64,000 nucleotides of DNA from Formosa algae. Lineage in GTDB: Bacteria > Bacteroidota > Bacteroidia > Flavobacteriales > Flavobacteriaceae. Shown one piece after another: positions 24,588 through 34,807 of the stretch. The stretch covers positions 1-64,000 of the forward strand of contig NZ_LMAK01000011.1 of assembly GCF_001439665.1 (NCBI RefSeq), given 5' to 3'. The notes beneath the pieces are model-generated. The model searched no databases. It worked only from the letters and a program-made list of their open reading frames with translations, and was not told where the DNA came from. Numbering within the stretch: position 1 is the stretch's first letter; every line of letters begins with the position of its first letter. The position numbers were made by a program, and so were the translations under genes.

Positions 24588-25700
24588 TTATTGCCAATTG
24601 TTCTCCCAATCTTTCCAAACAACTTCTAAACCTTGTGATTTTAACATGTTTGTAAACGATTCTGTAGAGCGTTCGTCTGAAATTTCAAATTGTTCTAACG
24701 ATTGTTTTTCAACGACATAGCCTCCAGGATTGGTTTTGGATTCGGCACTAATAGAGGTTATGCCTAAGTGTACAATATGATCTCTAAACAGTTCGCTTTC
24801 GCGAGTCGACATCGATAATTCTAAATCTTCATCTAATAATCTAAACGCACAAATAAGTTGAACCAAATCGCGGTCTGTCATTTCAACTTTAGGTTCTAAT
24901 CCGCCTGAAAACGGACGTAAACGCGGAAATGACATAGAATATTTTGTTTTCCAATAGGTTTTCTGAAGGTATTTAAAATGAAGTGCTGTAAAAAAACTAT
25001 CTGCTCTCCAATCTTCCAAACCATACAAGCTGCCTAATCCTATTTTATGAATTCCAGCTTTCCCTAAGCGATCAGGAGTGGCTAAGCGATAATCGAAATT
25101 AGATTTTTTACCTTTAGGGTGATGCTTTCTGTATTCGTCACGATGGTAAGTTTCTTGATATACTAATACGGCATACAATCCATGCTCAATGAGTAATTCG
25201 TACTCATCTTGATCTAGAGGTTGAACTTCAATGGTAATATTTGAAAATTGAGACCGTATTAATTGAATGGCATGTTTCAAATATTCAACACCTACGGTAC
25301 GGTTGGCTTCTCCTGTAACTAATAGGATATGATCATAACCTTTCGACTTTAAATAGGCCGTTTCTTTTAAAATTTCAGCATCTGTTAAGGTTCTTCTCGG
25401 AATCTTATTGGTCATACTAAATCCGCAATACGTACAAATGTTTTGACATTCGTTACTCAGATACATAGGTGCATACATTTGTATGGTATTGCCAAAACGT
25501 TTTTTAGTAATCTGCTGACTGAGTCGCGCCATGGTTTCTAAATGCGGTTGAGCCGCCGGAGAAATTAAAGCTTTAAAATCTTCTAAATCACGAGTCGTTT
25601 TAGCTAATGCTGTTAAGACATTTTGTTCGGTTTTAGCATTAATGCTACCTAAAGTATCTTCCCAGTTATAAGTATCTAAAATGGTTTTAAAAGTAGACAT
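24588..25700 (-). CDS. thiH: 2-iminoacetate synthase ThiH
   Basis: 370 residues, full length. The radical-SAM cluster motif is ECQNICTYCGFS (CxxxCxxC, about residue 95-105), preceded by MYAPMYLSN and followed by LLVTGEANRTVGVEYL. ThiH cleaves tyrosine with an S-adenosyl radical to give dehydroglycine (2-iminoacetate) and p-cresol; dehydroglycine feeds ThiG. Use of ThiH rather than ThiO glycine oxidase is consistent with other Bacteroidota. Three bases separate it from thiG. Confidence 0.95.
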   Translation of the reverse strand: MSTFKTILDTYNWEDTLGSINAKTEQNVLTALAKTTRDLEDFKALISPAAQPHLETMARLSQQITKKRFGNTIQMYAPMYLSNECQNICTYCGFSMTNKIPRRTLTDAEILKETAYLKSKGYDHILLVTGEANRTVGVEYLKHAIQLIRSQFSNITIEVQPLDQDEYELLIEHGLYAVLVYQETYHRDEYRKHHPKGKKSNFDYRLATPDRLGKAGIHKIGLGSLYGLEDWRADSFFTALHFKYLQKTYWKTKYSMSFPRLRPFSGGLEPKVEMTDRDLVQLICAFRLLDEDLELSMSTRESELFRDHIVHLGITSISAESKTNPGGYVVEKQSLEQFEISDERSTESFTNMLKSQGLEVVWKDWENNWQ

Positions 25701-25703
25701 GGT

Positions 25704-26480
25704 TTAGATATTTAGAAAACTTGTTAGCGGACTACTAGCTTCTGCGGTTTGTCTGGATGGAGCTAGTTTAGCATTAAAAGCCATACGTCCAGCTTGAACT
25801 GCCAATTTGAACGATATTCCCATGTCAACTGGGTTTTGAGATACTGCAATAGCTGTATTAACAAGCACAGCATCTGCACCTAATTCCATGGCATGAGCAG
25901 CATGCGACGGACTCCCTATTCCTGCATCTACAATTACAGGGACATTACTTTGGGCAATAATAATTTCTAGAAACTCTAAAGTTTTTAAACCTTTATTACT
26001 TCCAATAGGCGCTCCTAAAGGCATCACGCATTGCACACCCACATCTTCTAAACGTTTGCACAATACCGGATCGGCATGAATATATGGCATAACTACGAAA
26101 CCTTCCTTAACAAGTATTTCAGCAGCTTTTAATGTTTCAATAGGATCCGGTAATAAATATTTTGGATCTGGATGAATCTCCAATTTTATCCAATTTGTAT
26201 TTAAAGCTTCTCGAGATAAATTAGCAGCAAACACAGCTTCTTCAGCTGTTCTTACTCCAGAGGTATTAGGTAATAAATGTATAGATGAATGATTTAAATG
26301 AGTTAAGATATCATCTTTATTATCAGTAGTATCAACACGTTTTAAAGCCACCGTTACTAGTTCACTTTCTGAAGCTAAAATGGCAGATCTCATCAATTCA
26401 GAATTACTGAATTTACCTGTTCCTGTGAATAATCGAGAACTAAAGGTTTTGTCTGCAATGGTTAAATTATCATGCATCAT
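25704..26480 (-). CDS. thiG: Thiazole synthase ThiG
   Basis: 258 residues. [13 protein letters not shown] at the start, [16 protein letters not shown] with the Schiff-base Lys, and [26 protein letters not shown] with phosphate-binding glycines identify ThiG, a TIM barrel that joins deoxyxylulose 5-phosphate, dehydroglycine and ThiS thiocarboxylate into the thiazole phosphate. It overlaps the end of thiE by 11 bases, showing tight translational coupling. Confidence 0.95.
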   Translation of the reverse strand: MMHDNLTIADKTFSSRLFTGTGKFSNSELMRSAILASESELVTVALKRVDTTDNKDDILTHLNHSSIHLLPNTSGVRTAEEAVFAANLSREALNTNWIKLEIHPDPKYLLPDPIETLKAAEILVKEGFVVMPYIHADPVLCKRLEDVGVQCVMPLGAPIGSNKGLKTLEFLEIIIAQSNVPVIVDAGIGSPSHAAHAMELGADAVLVNTAIAVSQNPVDMGISFKLAVQAGRMAFNAKLAPSRQTAEASSPLTSFLNI

Positions 26481-27129
26481 CGTCTGTTTTATTCATTTTA
26501 TAAACTTGTTCTTGTGTACTCGGACCGTTTAAACCAGTATTAAATTGAGAGATGGTATTGAAGTTTTTTGTGATGTCTGTAGATACCGCAACACCATGAA
26601 TACCGGTAGATATAAGTTCTGGTATATCACTTAATGTAATCCCTCCAACGGCAATAATTGGCATGTCGGAATCTAGTTTATTCACAATGTCTTGATACGC
26701 ATTAACACCCAATATTGGTCCCAAATTAGATTTTGTAGTGGTAAATCTAAACGGTCCTAAACCAATATAATCTACTTTTTTATCAATAAGGGTTTTGCAA
26801 TCTTCTAGTGTATTGGCAGTACCACCTATGCGATACCATTTTCCTAGATACTCGCGAACTTCTAGTGGGCAACCATCATCTTTCCCTAAATGCACACCAT
26901 CTGCATTTACAGCTTTAGCAATTTTATAAAAGTCGTTTATAATTAAGCGGGTTTGAAAATGCATGGTGATTTCTCTCGCTTTTTTTGCCGTCTCTAATAC
27001 TACAGCTTCATCAAAATTCTTCATACGTAGCTGAATCCAATCTGCTCCAGAACTACAAGCGTTTTGTATGTATTCTAGGTGTTGTTCTGCTGTATCTCCT
27101 TGTGTAATATAATGTAATTTGCTAATCAT
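26470..27129 (-). CDS. thiE: Thiamine phosphate synthase ThiE
   Basis: 219 residues. [47 protein letters not shown] and [15 protein letters not shown] are the full ThiE signature set: pyrophosphate and metal binding, then phosphate binding. It couples HMP-PP with the thiazole phosphate to give thiamine phosphate. It overlaps thiD by 4 bases and thiG by 11. The canonical active-site residues are all here, unlike the second ThiE-like gene at 28125, so this is the likely true synthase. Confidence 0.94.
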   Translation of the reverse strand: MISKLHYITQGDTAEQHLEYIQNACSSGADWIQLRMKNFDEAVVLETAKKAREITMHFQTRLIINDFYKIAKAVNADGVHLGKDDGCPLEVREYLGKWYRIGGTANTLEDCKTLIDKKVDYIGLGPFRFTTTKSNLGPILGVNAYQDIVNKLDSDMPIIAVGGITLSDIPELISTGIHGVAVSTDITKNFNTISQFNTGLNGPSTQEQVYKMNKTDDDA

Positions 27130-27908
27130 AAATTATTGTAATTATGCGTTCCTAATAAGGAATTGTTAGAACTTAAAAAATACTCTGCATACTGTTTTGC
27201 TAATTTGCAAGCATCTTCTAAAGGTAATTGTTTTGCAACATAAGAGGCTAATGCTGCAGATAATACACAACCACTCCCGTGTTTATCATGAACGGCGTGT
27301 GGTCCTGGTTTAAAATTGATTTGTACAATACCACTGTGGTAAATTTCATCCCAGCCTTTTTTATCGTTTCTATGCCCTCCTTTTAAATAAATATTGGTTT
27401 GTGCAGAAATAAAAGCAATAGTTTCTGAAATGGTTTTACGAGGAAACAAATTCTGGATTTCGTTATAATTGGGTGTTATAAAATAACACTTTTCTAAAAT
27501 AGCGCTAAACACATCTATGTCTGTTGACTCATGAAACTCAAAGCCTGAACTCGCTTTTAAAATAGGATCTAAAATAATCTTGATATTTGGATTTAACCTA
27601 ACCACGGTCTCTGTAACCTTAGATAATACAGACCAAGATTCAATAATACCAATTTTAACGACTCCAATTGAAAAGCGCTCAAACAAGGTTTCAATTTGTT
27701 TGATAATAATATGCGATTCAATCCAAACACAATCTTTAAAATTAATATCATTTTGAACTGTTACCGCAGTACACACCGATAAGCCATACAACCCATGAGC
27801 TTCAAATGTTTTAATATCTGACGTAATACCGGCACCGCTGGAAGGATCGAGCCCGGCTATAGTTAGAATACAATTGTTAATGGGTTGCATGGTATTGTTT
27901 TTTATCAT
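27126..27908 (-). CDS. thiD: Hydroxymethylpyrimidine (phosphate) kinase ThiD
   Basis: 260 residues. ILTIAGLDPSSGAGITSDIK near the start, GLSVCTAVTVQND, ILDPILKASSG and KHGSGCVLSAALAS (catalytic GSGC) define the ribokinase-like ThiD, which phosphorylates HMP to HMP-P and HMP-PP. An in-frame ATG at 27890 is an alternative start six codons later. A gap of 216 bases with two palindromes separates it from the upstream ThiE-like gene; a 4-base overlap links it to thiE. Confidence 0.93.
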   Translation of the reverse strand: MIKNNTMQPINNCILTIAGLDPSSGAGITSDIKTFEAHGLYGLSVCTAVTVQNDINFKDCVWIESHIIIKQIETLFERFSIGVVKIGIIESWSVLSKVTETVVRLNPNIKIILDPILKASSGFEFHESTDIDVFSAILEKCYFITPNYNEIQNLFPRKTISETIAFISAQTNIYLKGGHRNDKKGWDEIYHSGIVQINFKPGPHAVHDKHGSGCVLSAALASYVAKQLPLEDACKLAKQYAEYFLSSNNSLLGTHNYNNL

Positions 27909-28013
27909 GTGTTTTTAGCTTTAGTTGGAATAATATGCTCTGTTTTAATATTATATTCTTTCTGTGTTGTGAACTTGAATTCGTTTCAATTCACAATAAT
28001 ATTTCACTTTATG

Positions 28014-28102
28014 TGATGCTGAAACGCGTTCAGCATGACGACGAAAACAACATTCTATTTCTAAAAGTTGAATATACCGTCACCCTGAAAGTTGTTCAGG
28101 GT
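28014..28102. repeat. Two palindromes in the thi operon gap
   Basis: ATGCTGAA-ACGCG-TTCAGCAT (28016-28036) and ACCCTGAA-AGTTG-TTCAGGGT (28082-28102), the same type as the hairpins at 17243-18550. They lie between the ThiE/TenI-like gene and thiD and could stabilise or attenuate the transcript. No gene is in 27909-28124. Confidence 0.75.
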
Positions 28103-28124
28103 CTCATTATTTTGAAATTTAATT

Positions 28125-28709
28125 TCAAAACTGTTTCTGCATTTTTCTAAATACGTCTACAGGACTTTCATTATTCCAAATACCACCCAAAACACCTACA
28201 CCTTTATAGCCTAAATGTTTAAATGTTTCAATGTTTGAATCGGTAACGCCGCCCATACCAATGATTGTTTTATCAATATGATTCACATCGAAGCCGCGAC
28301 CTTCATAACCTTGTTTTGATATAGATGAAAACACTGGGCTTAATAAATGATAATCGAATTCGAAATAACACGTCTCAAGTTGGTCTGGTTCATGAAAGGA
28401 TGAACTTATAGTTTTACCAAACATGTTCAGATTTTTAAAATACTGACCAGGATTATCGATATGATCTATGCGCTTTTGCTCTTGAAAATGAATGCCTTTT
28501 AAAGGATATGTATTTACCAATTCATGATAATAATGCACTACAATTCTGTTGTGATATTGAGCATCTATCTGATTTAAATAAGTTACATGTTCATCAAAAG
28601 TTTTGTTAGGCTTTCTTAGATGGTAATATTCTAAACCCGCTTTAAATAACTGATGTAGAATTTCAATTTCGTTTGGAACATCTGTTTCTGGCGCTATAAG
28701 TACAATCAT
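28125..28709 (-). CDS. ThiE/TenI-like TIM-barrel protein (second copy)
   Basis: 194 residues, shorter than thiE. YYHLRKPNKTFDEH, VVHYYHELVNTYPLKGIHF, FDYHLLSPVFSSISKQGYEGRG and IIGMGGVTDSNIETFKHLGYKGVGVLGG follow the ThiE/TenI pattern, but the ND of the LIINDxxxxA motif is replaced by HYYHEL. TenI-type proteins are thiazole tautomerases that aromatise the ThiG product. By position (between thiC and thiD) it could be that or a divergent synthase. Function within thiamine synthesis is secure; the exact reaction is not. Confidence 0.8.
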   Translation of the reverse strand: MIVLIAPETDVPNEIEILHQLFKAGLEYYHLRKPNKTFDEHVTYLNQIDAQYHNRIVVHYYHELVNTYPLKGIHFQEQKRIDHIDNPGQYFKNLNMFGKTISSSFHEPDQLETCYFEFDYHLLSPVFSSISKQGYEGRGFDVNHIDKTIIGMGGVTDSNIETFKHLGYKGVGVLGGIWNNESPVDVFRKMQKQF

Positions 28710-28742
28710 ATTAAGATATTTTCTATTATAAAGGTTTTGTTT

Positions 28743-28833
28743 TTCTGAGTTTGACTCAGAATCTCACAAGTTTAGGTTGTTTTGATATATTGTTCTTTTT
28801 CTTAATGTGATGCTGAATCGAGTTCAGCATCAC
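28743..28833. repeat. Two hairpins between thiC and the ThiE/TenI-like gene
   Basis: TTCTGAGT-TTG-ACTCAGAA (28743-28761) and a perfect 11-bp stem GTGATGCTGAA-TCGAG-TTCAGCATCAC (28807-28833). Neither is followed by a strong T tract on the minus strand, so read-through with transcript processing is more likely than full termination. Confidence 0.7.
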
Positions 28834-28843
28834 AGATTCGGTT

Positions 28844-30760
<1,917 letters not shown>

Positions 30761-30792
30761 TTAAGTATGTGATATGTAAAAAATAAACGTGT

Positions 30793-30996
30793 CTATCCGC
30801 CCTGAGTCGCTTGTATAATCAGGATGTTATCATTATTAGAAACCTTGACATTGTCCCAATTAGATTTTGGTATAACGGTGTTGTTTACAGCTACAGCTAT
30901 ACCGTTTTGTATTGGACTAAGTTTAGAAATGATGGTTGCTAGAACACTATGTTCGGCAACTTGGTGAATAGCATTGTTTACGTTTATAGATATCAT
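30793..30996 (-). CDS. thiS: Sulfur carrier protein ThiS
   Basis: 67 residues. MISINVNNAIHQVAEHSVLA starts a ubiquitin-like fold, AVAVNNTVIPKSNW is the conserved middle, and the protein ends in GG, the C-terminus that is adenylated and thiocarboxylated by the ThiF-type protein. First gene of the operon, directly after the TPP riboswitch. Length is normal for ThiS. Confidence 0.93.
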   Translation of the reverse strand: MISINVNNAIHQVAEHSVLATIISKLSPIQNGIAVAVNNTVIPKSNWDNVKVSNNDNILIIQATQGG

Positions 30997-31085
30997 AATC
31001 TTGATTTAGATAATTTTCCATAAACTTTTAAAGGATAAACCGAAATTGAATATCGGTTTTAATGAAATGATTTTGAAAAGACTTA

Positions 31086-31162
31086 ACTTTTTCCTCCGGC
31101 TGTATCAACAGCTTCAGGTTCAAAGGATATTTCTCAAACTATTAAATAGTTACTCCTAAAGT
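31086..31162 (-). promoter_or_regulatory. TPP riboswitch (THI element)
   Basis: Read on the minus strand: TTTAGGAGTAAC, a variable P3 stem, TTTGAGAAATATCC, TTTGAACCTGAAGC (matching the conserved CUGAGA ... CCUUUGAACCUGA core), TGTTGATACAGC and GGAGGAAAAAG. This gives the P1, P2 and P4/P5 pairings of the thiamine-pyrophosphate aptamer, 90 bases before thiS. A hairpin AAACCGA/TCGGTTT at 31037-31059 lies between aptamer and gene and may be the expression platform, though no T tract follows it. It should switch off the thi operon when TPP is plentiful. Confidence 0.93.
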
Positions 31163-31175
31163 TTATTTTATACTT

Positions 31176-31208
31176 CAAATTTAAAGGAATTAAATGGAAT
31201 GAAACAAA
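31176..31208 (-). promoter_or_regulatory. Promoter of the thi operon
   Basis: Minus strand TTTG (31208-31205), 21 bases, then TAAATTTG (31183-31176): the Bacteroidota -33/-7 pair, placed just before the riboswitch. Confidence 0.7.
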
Positions 31209-31236
31209 TTATTTCAGTAGAAATTAAAAAAAATGT

Positions 31237-31270
31237 TTTGTTGTTTTATAAGTTGTTTCCCGTAATTTTG
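31237..31270 (+). promoter_or_regulatory. Promoter of recQ
   Basis: TTTG (31237-31240), 22 bases, TAATTTTG (31263-31270), then 19 bases to the ATG. Divergent from the thi promoter. Confidence 0.65.
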
Positions 31271-31289
31271 CGTTTCGAAAATAAAACGC

Positions 31290-33416
31290 ATGCCCATACC
31301 CAATTATAAAAATCTTTTACTTCCCACTTTAAAAAAACACTTTGGTTACGATGGTTTTCGTGCTCAACAGCAAGATATTATTGAATATGTTCTTGAAGGT
31401 AATGATGCCTTGGTTATTATGCCAACTGGAGGCGGAAAATCAATGTGTTTTCAAGTCCCAGCCTTGCTTTTTGAGGGATTAACTATAGTTGTTTCTCCGT
31501 TAATTGCATTAATGAAAGATCAAGTAGACGGACTAAAAGCCAATGGTATTGCTGCTAATTTTTACAATAGCAGCCAGTCTGCAGTAGAACAAGAAGCCAT
31601 TTTAGAGCAAGTAGTAAAGGCAGAATTAAAATTACTGTATGTCGCACCAGAAAGTCTATCGGGGCTCTCTAATATTTTAAATGCCCGTTATGTAAGTTGT
31701 ATTGCTATAGACGAAGCGCATTGTATATCGTCTTGGGGACACGATTTTCGTCCGTCGTACCAACAACTCGGATTTCTAAAAAAATCTTTACCCAATATTC
31801 CAATTATTGCGCTAACGGCTACGGCAGATAAAGCCACGCGTCAGGATATTTTAGATCAGCTTCAAATTCCAAATGCACAACAATTTATTTCGTCTTTCGA
31901 TAGGCAAAATATTTCTTTAGAAGTACGTTCGGGAACAGAAAAAGTGAAACAGATTATCAGTTTCGTCAAAAAACACCCTAATGAATCTGGGATTATTTAT
32001 TGCTTAAGTAGAAAAAACACCGAAGAACTAGCTAAAAAATTAAATAGTAATGGTGTTCCAGCTACGGCTTATCATGCAGGACTTAGCTTTGATGAACGCA
32101 GTAAAGTTCAAGAAGATTTTGTGTACGATACTACTCAAGTGGTTTGCGCCACTGTAGCGTTTGGAATGGGAATTGACAAATCAAATGTCCGCTGGGTAAT
32201 TCATCATAATATGCCTAAAAACATTGAAGGCTATTATCAAGAAATTGGTCGTGGTGGCCGTGATGGTTTACAGGCTCATGCCCTACTTTTTCATAGTTAT
32301 GCTGATGTGATTCAGCTAAGACGATTTGCTTCAGGAGCTGCTAATGAAGATGTTCAAATTGCAAAATTAGAACGTATGAAGCAGTTTAGTGAAGCCACAA
32401 CTTGTAGACGAAAAATTTTACTGAGTTACTTCGGGGAATTGTTAGAAACCAATTGCGGGAATTGTGATGTTTGTAAAAATCCGCCACAAATTTTCGATGG
32501 TACTATCATTGCTCAGAAAATACTATCTGCAGTGTATCGTTTAAAAGAACAAGAAGCGATAGGAACCATTTTAGATGTGCTTCGCGGTTCGCATAATGCT
32601 AATGTTTTAGAGAAAGGTTACGACAAATTAAAAACTTTTGGTATTGGTAAAGATATCGCTTGGAAAGATTGGCAGCATTTTATCATTCAACTTATAAATC
32701 AAGGGTATTGTGAGATTGCCTTCCATAAAAATAATGCCTTACATCTCACCGAATTCTCTAAAAATGTATTATTTAAAGGCGCAAAAGTCTCTTTAACACG
32801 ACCTGTACATATTGCAGAACCTAAAGTTGCAGAAAAACCAAAACGTACTAAAGTGAAGCGTGGTGCTTCTAAAGCTGCCGCAGACTCACTATTTGAGCGT
32901 TTACGCCAATTGCGTTATAAGATTTCTAAGGAAGAAAATATTCCGGCCTATCTTATTTTTAGTGATAAAACGTTGATAGAAATGGAACGCGATCGCCCAA
33001 TGAGCATCATGGATTTAATGGATGTTAGTGGTGTTGGTCAACATAAAGCGGAAACCTATGGAGATGAATTTATAGAAGAAATTATGAAATTCTTGGGTTC
33101 GAAACCCAAGAAAGAGAAAAAACGTGCGACACATTTAGTGACCTACGACTTGTATAAAAAAGGCTTGTCTATAGAAGAAATTTCCATGCAACGTAAACTA
33201 AGAGATACTACTATTTATTCCCATATTGCCAAGCTTCATAGTGATGGGAAAGATATAAATATTTACGATTTTGTATCTAAACGCGAAGTTGAAGATGTTA
33301 AAAAAGCTAAAGCAACTATTGAAGGATCGACTTCATTAAAAGCATATTACGACTACTTTGATGAACAGTTGGATTACTTTAAAATTCGTTTAGCACTAAG
33401 TGTTATAGATAATTAA
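31290..33416 (+). CDS. recQ: ATP-dependent DNA helicase RecQ
   Basis: 708 residues. FGYDGFRAQQQDII and MPTGGGKSMCF (K50) open the SF2 core; AIDEAHCISSWGHDFRP, ALTATADK and QEIGRGGRDG complete it. The RecQ-C zinc site uses CRRKILLSYFGE with CGNCDVC. An HRDC domain lies at about 530-600 (SLFERLRQLRYKISKEE, PMSIMDLMDVSGVGQHKAE). The C-terminus (from about 610) holds a helix-turn-helix-like extension (KGLSIEEISMQRKLRDTTIY) seen in many Bacteroidota RecQ proteins. It unwinds DNA 3' to 5' in recombination and repair; topB follows two genes later. Confidence 0.95.
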   Translation: MPIPNYKNLLLPTLKKHFGYDGFRAQQQDIIEYVLEGNDALVIMPTGGGKSMCFQVPALLFEGLTIVVSPLIALMKDQVDGLKANGIAANFYNSSQSAVEQEAILEQVVKAELKLLYVAPESLSGLSNILNARYVSCIAIDEAHCISSWGHDFRPSYQQLGFLKKSLPNIPIIALTATADKATRQDILDQLQIPNAQQFISSFDRQNISLEVRSGTEKVKQIISFVKKHPNESGIIYCLSRKNTEELAKKLNSNGVPATAYHAGLSFDERSKVQEDFVYDTTQVVCATVAFGMGIDKSNVRWVIHHNMPKNIEGYYQEIGRGGRDGLQAHALLFHSYADVIQLRRFASGAANEDVQIAKLERMKQFSEATTCRRKILLSYFGELLETNCGNCDVCKNPPQIFDGTIIAQKILSAVYRLKEQEAIGTILDVLRGSHNANVLEKGYDKLKTFGIGKDIAWKDWQHFIIQLINQGYCEIAFHKNNALHLTEFSKNVLFKGAKVSLTRPVHIAEPKVAEKPKRTKVKRGASKAAADSLFERLRQLRYKISKEENIPAYLIFSDKTLIEMERDRPMSIMDLMDVSGVGQHKAETYGDEFIEEIMKFLGSKPKKEKKRATHLVTYDLYKKGLSIEEISMQRKLRDTTIYSHIAKLHSDGKDINIYDFVSKREVEDVKKAKATIEGSTSLKAYYDYFDEQLDYFKIRLALSVIDN

Positions 33417-33473
33417 AAATGTGTATTCTTTTAAAAAAGAGTTTATTAAATTCGTAATGCCTATTAATCATAT

Positions 33474-34703
33474 ATGAAAAAGCTTATCAAACCAACTTTT
33501 TATTCATTCATATTCCTTTTGTTCACTACTTTCAGTTACGGACAGGAAGACAATATTCAAACTAATGATTCATCGGCTGTAAAAGAACAAAATATTAACA
33601 TTGAATATACAGACGAAGGATTTGAATTTAAAACTGCCGACGAAAAATTTGCACTTCATATCGAATCACGTTTACAGTTTAGATTCTCCACGCCTAGTGA
33701 TTTAAACCCCGTAACTTACGATGAGATTTACTCGGATAAGGAAACTGTTTTTAAAATTAATAGAGCACGTTTAAAAGTGGGCGGTCATGCGTTTCAATCT
33801 TGGTTAAAATACTATTGGGAATACGAATTATCTGCTAGTAATCTGATGGATTTTAGAGTGATGATTGAAAAGTATTCATTTTTTAACATTAAAGTAGGAC
33901 AATGGAAAACGTATTATAATAGAGAACGTGTAATTTCTTCTGGAAAACAACAAATGGCAGACCGTTCTATTTTAACACGCCCTTTTACGCTTGATAGACA
34001 ACAGGGTGTTGAATTTTATGGTAGAATAGCACCTAGTAAATATACAGATTTTACATACAACGCTTCGGTATTAACAGGAACTGGACGTGGAGCTTCAGAA
34101 AACGACGATAATCATTTAATGTATGTTGGGCGTTTGCAATATAATTTATTAGGGCGTGAGTTAAGTTTTACAGGATCAGACTTGGCTTATCATGATAACT
34201 TCACCGGTTTAATTGCTGTAGCAGCAGCTACAAATAGAAGTCCATACACACGGTTTTCGCAAGCAGGCGGCGGACAATTAGAAGGGTTTGAAGACGGTGT
34301 AGACGGACAATACAAAGCAAATCAATATTTATTAGAAACTGCATTTATGTATAAAGGTTTGTCTTGGCAAAATGAATTTCATTCTAAAGAAATTCACGAT
34401 TTTGTGAATAATGAAACTACAACTTTAAAAGGTGCGTATTTTCAAACAGGATACTTTTTTCATAATATCTGGCCTAAGTTTCCAAAACCATTAGAAATTG
34501 CAGGACGTTATGCGTATTACATTCCAAATACAGATTTATCCAATAATTTAGAAGAAGAATTTGTTTTGGCGTTTAACTGGTTTTTTAAAGGGCATCGAAA
34601 TAAATTAACTTCTGAGGTGACGTATTTCAATTTTCAAGATCCCTTGGGAGTTAATTATGATAACGGATTACGTTTTAGAGTACAATGGGATATTTCCTTT
34701 TAA
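33474..34703 (+). CDS. Porin of the OprO/OprP (phosphate-selective) family
   Basis: 409 residues. A signal peptide (hydrophobic 8-22, then SYGQE) directs export. LHIESRLQFRFS, KINRARLKVGGHAFQSWLKYYWEYEL, RPFTLDRQQGVEFYGRI and a C-terminus ending in RVQWDISF (terminal Phe, beta-signal) fit an outer-membrane barrel of the phosphate-selective porin family. In this phylum the family is not always phosphate-specific. It sits alone between recQ and topB and its substrate is unknown. Confidence 0.82.
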   Translation: MKKLIKPTFYSFIFLLFTTFSYGQEDNIQTNDSSAVKEQNINIEYTDEGFEFKTADEKFALHIESRLQFRFSTPSDLNPVTYDEIYSDKETVFKINRARLKVGGHAFQSWLKYYWEYELSASNLMDFRVMIEKYSFFNIKVGQWKTYYNRERVISSGKQQMADRSILTRPFTLDRQQGVEFYGRIAPSKYTDFTYNASVLTGTGRGASENDDNHLMYVGRLQYNLLGRELSFTGSDLAYHDNFTGLIAVAAATNRSPYTRFSQAGGGQLEGFEDGVDGQYKANQYLLETAFMYKGLSWQNEFHSKEIHDFVNNETTTLKGAYFQTGYFFHNIWPKFPKPLEIAGRYAYYIPNTDLSNNLEEEFVLAFNWFFKGHRNKLTSEVTYFNFQDPLGVNYDNGLRFRVQWDISF

Positions 34704-34807
34704 AACTTAAATATTTTCAACACGAATCAAAGCGCGAAATGGCAGTAATATGTCCGTAAAAATTAGTATTTTTCGCCACCTTTTAAACTCCTTAAATTAT
34801 TACTATT

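Noticed and set aside
27935-28150. Plus-strand 71-codon frame in the thi operon
   Set aside because: It runs through two palindromes and into the opposite-strand ThiE/TenI-like gene; no protein features.
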